Below are positions 5,730 through 10,286 of a stretch of DNA of 10,286 nucleotides, piece after piece. Below the pieces are notes generated by a model. That model saw only the letters and a list, made by a program, of their open reading frames with translations. It was not told the origin of the DNA and made no database searches. Location of the stretch: contig CAZXOC010000268.1 of assembly GCA_964642165.1 (NCBI GenBank), positions 1-10,286 of the forward strand. Reading direction: 5' to 3'. How positions within the stretch are numbered: position 1 is the stretch's first letter; the number at the start of each line of letters is the position of its first letter. The position numbers and the translations under genes were made by a program. The stretch is from CAYRVX01 sp964642165 (GTDB lineage: Bacteria; Planctomycetota; Phycisphaerae; SM23-33).

Positions 5730-8700
5730 TCACGCCTCTCTTCGGCGCCGGAGCAGGACGCCCGCCGCCCCGACGGCCAGCAGGGCCAGCGTCGCCGGCT
5801 CGGGAACGCCCCCGCCGCCGCCGCCGTAGCTCTGGCCCACGTGCTGCTTCAGGGCGATGTAGTCGAGGTAATTGACCTCGCCGTCGTAGTTGGAGTCGCC
5901 GTCCGGCCAGTAGCCGGCGCCGCCGAAGGCGCCCCGCAGGGCCAGGAAGTCCTCGCGATTCACCTCGTCGTCGAGGTTGGTGTCGCCGGGGATGGCCACG
6001 CGGACGAGCACCTCGCCCTCGGCGTCGGCGTGCAGGCCGATCGCCCGGTCGGGCGCGGGCAGCGCCGAGCTGGTGATTCCCGTGGCGCCGTCCCAGGCGC
6101 CGTCGTTGTAAGCCGAACGAACAGCGTCGGTTAGATCGGCCACGGAGCCCCGCTTGACCCGCACGCTGCCCAGGGCGATATCCAGCAGGCCGTTGCCCTG
6201 GACCAGCAGGTGCTCGCAGTCGCTGGCCGCCGTGCCCAGCTCCAGCCTGCCCTCGACCGTGACCCGCGACATGTCCGTGAAGCCGCCGGCCTTCAGCGTC
6301 GCGCCGTCGGCCACCGTGATGTCGCCCAACGCGCCGCTTCGCCCCGTCAGGATGCCGATCTCCGTCTCGCTCAGGACCCGGTCATACACGCGGACCTCGT
6401 CGATCAGCCCCTGCCAGAAGCCCTTCCCGCCGTCGCCGACGGTGAAGAACTGCGCGCCGGTGAGCACACCGGTGGTCGTGCTCATGGGCTCGGTGGCCGT
6501 GTCCAGGACGCCGTTGATGTAGAGCTTGACGCCCTCGCCGTCCTTCCACGTCAACGTCAGGTGCTGCCAGTCGGTGGTCTGGACGTTGGCGGCCGACTCA
6601 TACTGCTCGGACCCCGCATTCGTGTCCATCAGCCCGATCTTGATCACGTCCCTGTCGCCGTCGCCGCCGTCGCTGTCGTAGCGCAGGCCCCAGCGGTCCT
6701 GCTCGCCGCTGTCGACGCACTCCCAGATGCCTCGATCCACGTCGGTCGCGACGGACTTGACCCACATCGCGAAGGTGGCCTCGGCGAGGCCGTTGATGTA
6801 GTTCCCGGCATCGTCATCGATCACGTAGTCGTCGCCGTCGAAGATGAGGGCGCCGCCGATCTGGCCGCTGGACGTCCAGGTCGTGCCGGTGATGGCCCCG
6901 TCGTGTCCGCCGGCGGGGTCGGCCGCCGTGGTCTCGCCCGGGCCGTCCTCGAAGCCGTAATACGTCAGCAGGCCGGCGGTCGGCGGATTCTCGGACGTCA
7001 GGGTCGTGCCCGTGATGATCGTGCTGCCGAGGTCCGTCACGCCGGTCGCGGCGCGGACCATGCCGACGTTGTGGATGGCGCCGGTGTAGGCCTTCGTGGC
7101 GTCGAACTCCAGCGTGCCGCCCTCGTGGACGGTCGCGTTGTTGAAGGTCAGGTCGCCGCCGGTCAGCCGCAGCGTGCCGTCCACGGCCACCGCGTCCGTG
7201 CCGACCGACGCGCCGGGGCTCACCTCGGCGGCGGCGCCGGCGGCCACCGACAGCCTCTGGCTCACGGACGCCTTGTTGTTGCTGTTGAAGGTGAACGCCC
7301 CGTCGATGGTGAGCACGTCGGCCGAGACGCCGCCCGCGGCGCCCAGGTCGATGCTGGCCGCGGCGCCGCCGACGTTCAGCGAGCCGAACGAGGCGGTCGT
7401 CCCGTCGCCCAGCAGCGTGCCGCGGACGGTGCCGTACGCGGCGTGGACCGTCGCGGCGCTGCCCAGGTCGACCGTGCCGGCCTGGTTCACCGTCAGGCGG
7501 TGGGTCGTGCTCCCGCCGGAGCCGAGCTCCAGCGAGCCGGTGACGCCCACCGACCCGGCGTTGAGGAAGCCGCCGAGCTTCAGCGCCGCGTTGGCGTCCA
7601 CGCGGATGTCGCCGGACGTCAGGAACGGCGCGTTGCCGTCGAAGATCACGTCGCCTCCCTCGACGCTCCAGCCCAGCCGCGCCCGCGCCCCGCCGGCCGT
7701 CTCGTGCATCGCGTACACCAGCGTGTGCAGCCCTTCGGCCAGCACGACGCCGCCGGACACCGTCTGCGGGGCGTGGTCGCCGTCGTTGTCGATGACCATC
7801 TCGCCGTCGATCCACAGGATGGTGCCGTCGTCGCTCTCGGACCAGAACTCGAACCGCCCGGCCTCGTCGGCGCCGACGTCCAGCTCGGCCGTCCAGCGGA
7901 TGGTGAAGTAGTCCTCCCCGACCCAGTCCGGGTCGCTCGCGGCGAAGTTGAAGGACGCGTCGTTCATGAAGTCGATCGTCGCGTCGGTCCGCGTGAAGTT
8001 GGGGTCGCCCAGCGCGTCGAAGTCGACGTTCTTGACGATGTCGCCCAAGTTGGCGTCCTGCCAGTACTCGCCCTGGAAGCCGCCGCTGAGGATCTGGACG
8101 TCCTCCCGCGGCGCGCTGCTGCCGACCACCGTGCCGCTGAGGTCCGCCGTGCCGCTGGCGACGTGCAGCATGCCGTCGCTGAACATCGTCCCGCCCAGCG
8201 TCACCGTCGCGGCGGCGTCGGGCGCGATCTCCAGCGTGCCGCCCGGGCCGATCGCGGTGTCCGTCACCACGAGGTGGCTCTTGTCGATCACCGCGGTGCC
8301 GCCGGCGATGGTCAGCGTCTGGATGTTGTCGTGCGTGAACGTCCCCGGGCCGGGCAGGTCGCTGGTGAACTGCACGCGCCCGCTCTCGACCACGGCGTGG
8401 TACGTCGTCGTGCCGCTGTCGTTCATGGTCGTGGCGTCCACGCCGCTTCGCAGGTTGAGGGCGCCGCCCAGCCGCAGCGTCGGCAGCTCGCCGCCGATGC
8501 TCTTCAGCATCGGGGCCAGCGGATAGGGCGTCCCCGTATCGGGGTCCTCGACGCCCAGCGTCAACTGCCGCAGCTCGAAGCTATCCCGCGTGGTGCCGAT
8601 CTTGACGCGCCCGAAGAGGCCCGCGCCGGACTCGAAGACGAACTCGTCGGCGTTGAAGCCGTCGCCCACCTCGTGGGCGTTGTTCGCGTCGCGCCAGGCC

Positions 8701-10286
8701 GCGTCGGGCAACTGGCCCTGGTCGCCGTACCAGCTCAGGCTGCCGGCGGCGACGACGTACATGCCCTCGAGGTGCTTGTTGGCGATGACCGGGCTCTTGC
8801 CGCTGGCGATCCAGTCGCCGGCGGTGGCGCCCAGGGCGCTGGAGTCCGTGCCGTTGTGGATCAGGCCCAGGTCGCCGGACTCGATGGTCCAGTCGTACTT
8901 CGCGCCCTGGGTGGGGTCGTCGCCGTAGAGCGTGGTGCGCCCGCTGTAGAGGTCGCCCGCCCCGGTCTTGCGGATGTGGGCGATCGGGTGCAGCAGCGTG
9001 TTGCTGTCCACCGGATCGGGAACGGTCGGGGAGACGATCTGCTGGAGGTTCTCGGCCGCCCCGGCGCTGTACCGCATGCCGAAGAAGCCGTTGCCGGCGT
9101 CGCCGACCTCGATGACGTACGGGGTGCCCGGCGTGGACTCGCCTCGCAGGTCGAAGACCTCGCCGGAGTTGCTGTGGACGGCGGAGGTGCCGGGGTTGGC
9201 GGTCTCGACGATCTTGACCGTGGCGCCCGGGTACATCACGCCGATCTGCTTCTCGGGGTTGCCGTCCCAGGCGATCTCGACGGTGGCGCCTGCGGGCAGG
9301 AGGAACGGCCGACCGGCCGAGCCGGCGTCCACGCGGGCCTTGATCGTGCCGCCGTCGGCGATCTCGACCATGCCGCCGCCGGTGATGATGTTGCCGGTCA
9401 GGCCGCCCAGGTCGATCGTCCCGCCGCCGGTGAACTGCGCGGGGGCATCGAAGCTGCCCGCCAAGTCCACCCCGGCGTTCGGCTCGGTCATCGTGAGGGT
9501 CTGTCCGGCCGGGACGTTCAGCGTCCCGGCGAGCCGCACCACGCCGTCCCAGGCGCTGCCGGCTTGGAGATCAACCGTCGCCCCTTCGTAGATGTCCAGC
9601 GTCTTGCTGCCACCCAGGACCGAGGCCTCCGGCAGGACGAGCGTGCCGGCCGTCACGACCGTCTCGCCCGGCGTGCCCAGGCCGTCCATGTCGCTGCCGT
9701 ACGCGTTCTGGGACGCGCCCGCCACGCCCGGGGTGCCCAGGATCGCCGTGTCCGTGCCGATCTTGATCATGTTGGCGTCGAGGCGGACGAAGCCGCCGTC
9801 GGCGTACGTCGTCGCGCCGTCGGCGTCGCTGCCGATGACGTAGTCCCCGTCTTGCCAGATGGTCTGGATGGCCAGGGCCCCCAGCTCCCCGCCCGTGTTG
9901 ACCACGCTGCCGCCTTCGCTGCGGATGTTGTCCTGTCGGGCCGCCGTGCTGTTCAGGTCCAGCACGCCGCCCTCGTAGACCGTGATCCACCGCCCGGAGA
10001 GCGGGTCGACCAGCTGGAACGGCGTCCTGCCGGCGCCGTAGGTCACCGGCATGTAGATGTTCACGTCACCCGTGACGGTGTTGTTGGCGGCCACCACGGC
10101 CGAGCCCATCGGGATGGGATCGTTGTAGGCATCCCAGCCGAAGTCCACGCTCGTCGGGCCGTCGTGGTCCTCCAGGGTGTCCTGGATTTCGATTTCGGCC
10201 CCGCCGCCGCCCAAGTAGTAGTGGCGCTCCACCCCGTCGGTGCCGGGGATGAGGTTGCCGGCGAAGACCACGTTCTCGCGGGCGCC
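5730..10286 (-). CDS. Giant PA14-LamG-dockerin-PEP-CTERM surface protein, 5' partial
   Basis: The frame stays open to the window edge, so the start and signal peptide lie outside; 1,518 residues are visible (numbered from the edge). Residues 1 to about 730 are repetitive Gly/Thr/Val-rich beta-strand text resembling autotransporter-like beta-helix proteins. Residues about 735-880 match a PA14 domain (FEFWSESDDGTILWIDGEMV, then GLHTLVYAMHE), often a carbohydrate-binding module. More beta-helix-like text follows. Residues about 1105-1314 match a LamG/concanavalin-like module (WQHLTLTWKDGEGVKLYING, LIDEVRVYDRVLSETE). Residues 1434-1487 are a dockerin-like calcium-loop pair (Asp1435-x-Asn-x-Asp, Asp1464-x-Asn-x-Asp-Gly). 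A Gly6 linker precedes Pro1495-Glu-Pro1497, a hydrophobic segment and four Arg. It is probably a cell-surface adhesin or glycan-binding matrix protein; no catalytic motif is seen. The GTG at 10271 is internal, not the start. Confidence 0.93.
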   Translation of the reverse strand, partial: GARENVVFAGNLIPGTDGVERHYYLGGGGAEIEIQDTLEDHDGPTSVDFGWDAYNDPIPMGSAVVAANNTVTGDVNIYMPVTYGAGRTPFQLVDPLSGRWITVYEGGVLDLNSTAARQDNIRSEGGSVVNTGGELGALAIQTIWQDGDYVIGSDADGATTYADGGFVRLDANMIKIGTDTAILGTPGVAGASQNAYGSDMDGLGTPGETVVTAGTLVLPEASVLGGSKTLDIYEGATVDLQAGSAWDGVVRLAGTLNVPAGQTLTMTEPNAGVDLAGSFDAPAQFTGGGTIDLGGLTGNIITGGGMVEIADGGTIKARVDAGSAGRPFLLPAGATVEIAWDGNPEKQIGVMYPGATVKIVETANPGTSAVHSNSGEVFDLRGESTPGTPYVIEVGDAGNGFFGMRYSAGAAENLQQIVSPTVPDPVDSNTLLHPIAHIRKTGAGDLYSGRTTLYGDDPTQGAKYDWTIESGDLGLIHNGTDSSALGATAGDWIASGKSPVIANKHLEGMYVVAAGSLSWYGDQGQLPDAAWRDANNAHEVGDGFNADEFVFESGAGLFGRVKIGTTRDSFELRQLTLGVEDPDTGTPYPLAPMLKSIGGELPTLRLGGALNLRSGVDATTMNDSGTTTYHAVVESGRVQFTSDLPGPGTFTHDNIQTLTIAGGTAVIDKSHLVVTDTAIGPGGTLEIAPDAAATVTLGGTMFSDGMLHVASGTADLSGTVVGSSAPREDVQILSGGFQGEYWQDANLGDIVKNVDFDALGDPNFTRTDATIDFMNDASFNFAASDPDWVGEDYFTIRWTAELDVGADEAGRFEFWSESDDGTILWIDGEMVIDNDGDHAPQTVSGGVVLAEGLHTLVYAMHETAGGARARLGWSVEGGDVIFDGNAPFLTSGDIRVDANAALKLGGFLNAGSVGVTGSLELGSGGSTTHRLTVNQAGTVDLGSAATVHAAYGTVRGTLLGDGTTASFGSLNVGGAAASIDLGAAGGVSADVLTIDGAFTFNSNNKASVSQRLSVAAGAAAEVSPGASVGTDAVAVDGTLRLTGGDLTFNNATVHEGGTLEFDATKAYTGAIHNVGMVRAATGVTDLGSTIITGTTLTSENPPTAGLLTYYGFEDGPGETTAADPAGGHDGAITGTTWTSSGQIGGALIFDGDDYVIDDDAGNYINGLAEATFAMWVKSVATDVDRGIWECVDSGEQDRWGLRYDSDGGDGDRDVIKIGLMDTNAGSEQYESAANVQTTDWQHLTLTWKDGEGVKLYINGVLDTATEPMSTTTGVLTGAQFFTVGDGGKGFWQGLIDEVRVYDRVLSETEIGILTGRSGALGDITVADGATLKAGGFTDMSRVTVEGRLELGTAASDCEHLLVQGNGLLDIALGSVRVKRGSVADLTDAVRSAYNDGAWDGATGITSSALPAPDRAIGLHADAEGEVLVRVAIPGDTNLDDEVNREDFLALRGAFGGAGYWPDGDSNYDGEVNYLDYIALKQHVGQSYGGGGGGVPEPATLALLAVGAAGVLLRRRREA

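Noticed and set aside
6814..7815. Minus-strand open frame of 333 codons inside the giant gene
   Set aside because: It is an off-frame Arg/Gly-rich shadow. The overlapping frame carries the recognisable PA14 and beta-helix-like text.
10269..10271. GTG as start codon of the giant gene
   Set aside because: The same frame is open through the last five codons to the window edge, there is no ribosome binding site or signal peptide, and the text before it continues the protein pattern.
1..10286. CRISPR array, tRNA, rRNA, transposase or toxin-antitoxin pair
   Set aside because: I looked for regularly spaced repeats, conserved RNA motifs, recombinase motifs and small paired genes on both strands and found none.

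Overview
This window looks like a piece of a planctomycete chromosome, most likely a Phycisphaerae-type lineage recovered from a metagenome. The basis is very high G+C, four large secreted proteins that all end in a PEP-CTERM anchor, dockerin-like calcium loops just before that anchor in two of them, and a mosaic of PA14, LamG and beta-helix-like segments. The lineage is an inference from style; no rRNA or other marker gene is present.

Layout. A forward gene at 15-1064 encodes a secreted trypsin-like serine protease with a complete His-Asp-Ser triad and a PEP-CTERM tail. It is followed by about 1.5 kb (1065-2573) with no convincing intact gene. That stretch holds strong GC-rich hairpins, a pair of diverged direct repeats and a faint, broken coding signal on the minus strand. 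Three genes then lie in tandem on the minus strand. The first (2574-3611) is a PEP-CTERM protein with a PKD-like second half, ending at a clear stem-loop terminator and preceded by a TTGACA promoter. The second (3820-5438) is a dockerin-like plus PEP-CTERM protein interrupted by an artificial 100-N gap. The third (5730 to beyond 10286) is a protein of more than 1,500 residues with a beta-helix-like N-terminal part, PA14, LamG, dockerin-like and PEP-CTERM segments; its start lies outside the window.

How they may work together. All four products should be exported through the Sec pathway and recognised by an exosortase through their C-terminal Pro-Glu-Pro, hydrophobic segment and Arg cluster (established for PEP-CTERM systems). 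No exosortase, glycosyltransferase or cohesin gene is in the window, so the sorting machinery must be encoded elsewhere. The set reads as a cell-surface or extracellular-matrix island: three structural or adhesive proteins and one anchored protease. Separate promoters and intergenic gaps of roughly 200-290 bases suggest individually transcribed genes rather than a tight operon.

The most solid unexpected result concerns the assembly. The N gap is flanked by two identical 55-base segments. Overlapping them removes 155 bases and gives one uninterrupted 487-residue reading frame, so the gap is an unmerged contig overlap and not missing sequence. I did not find a clearly new biological system. The best leads are the giant mosaic surface protein and the hairpin- and repeat-rich spacer.
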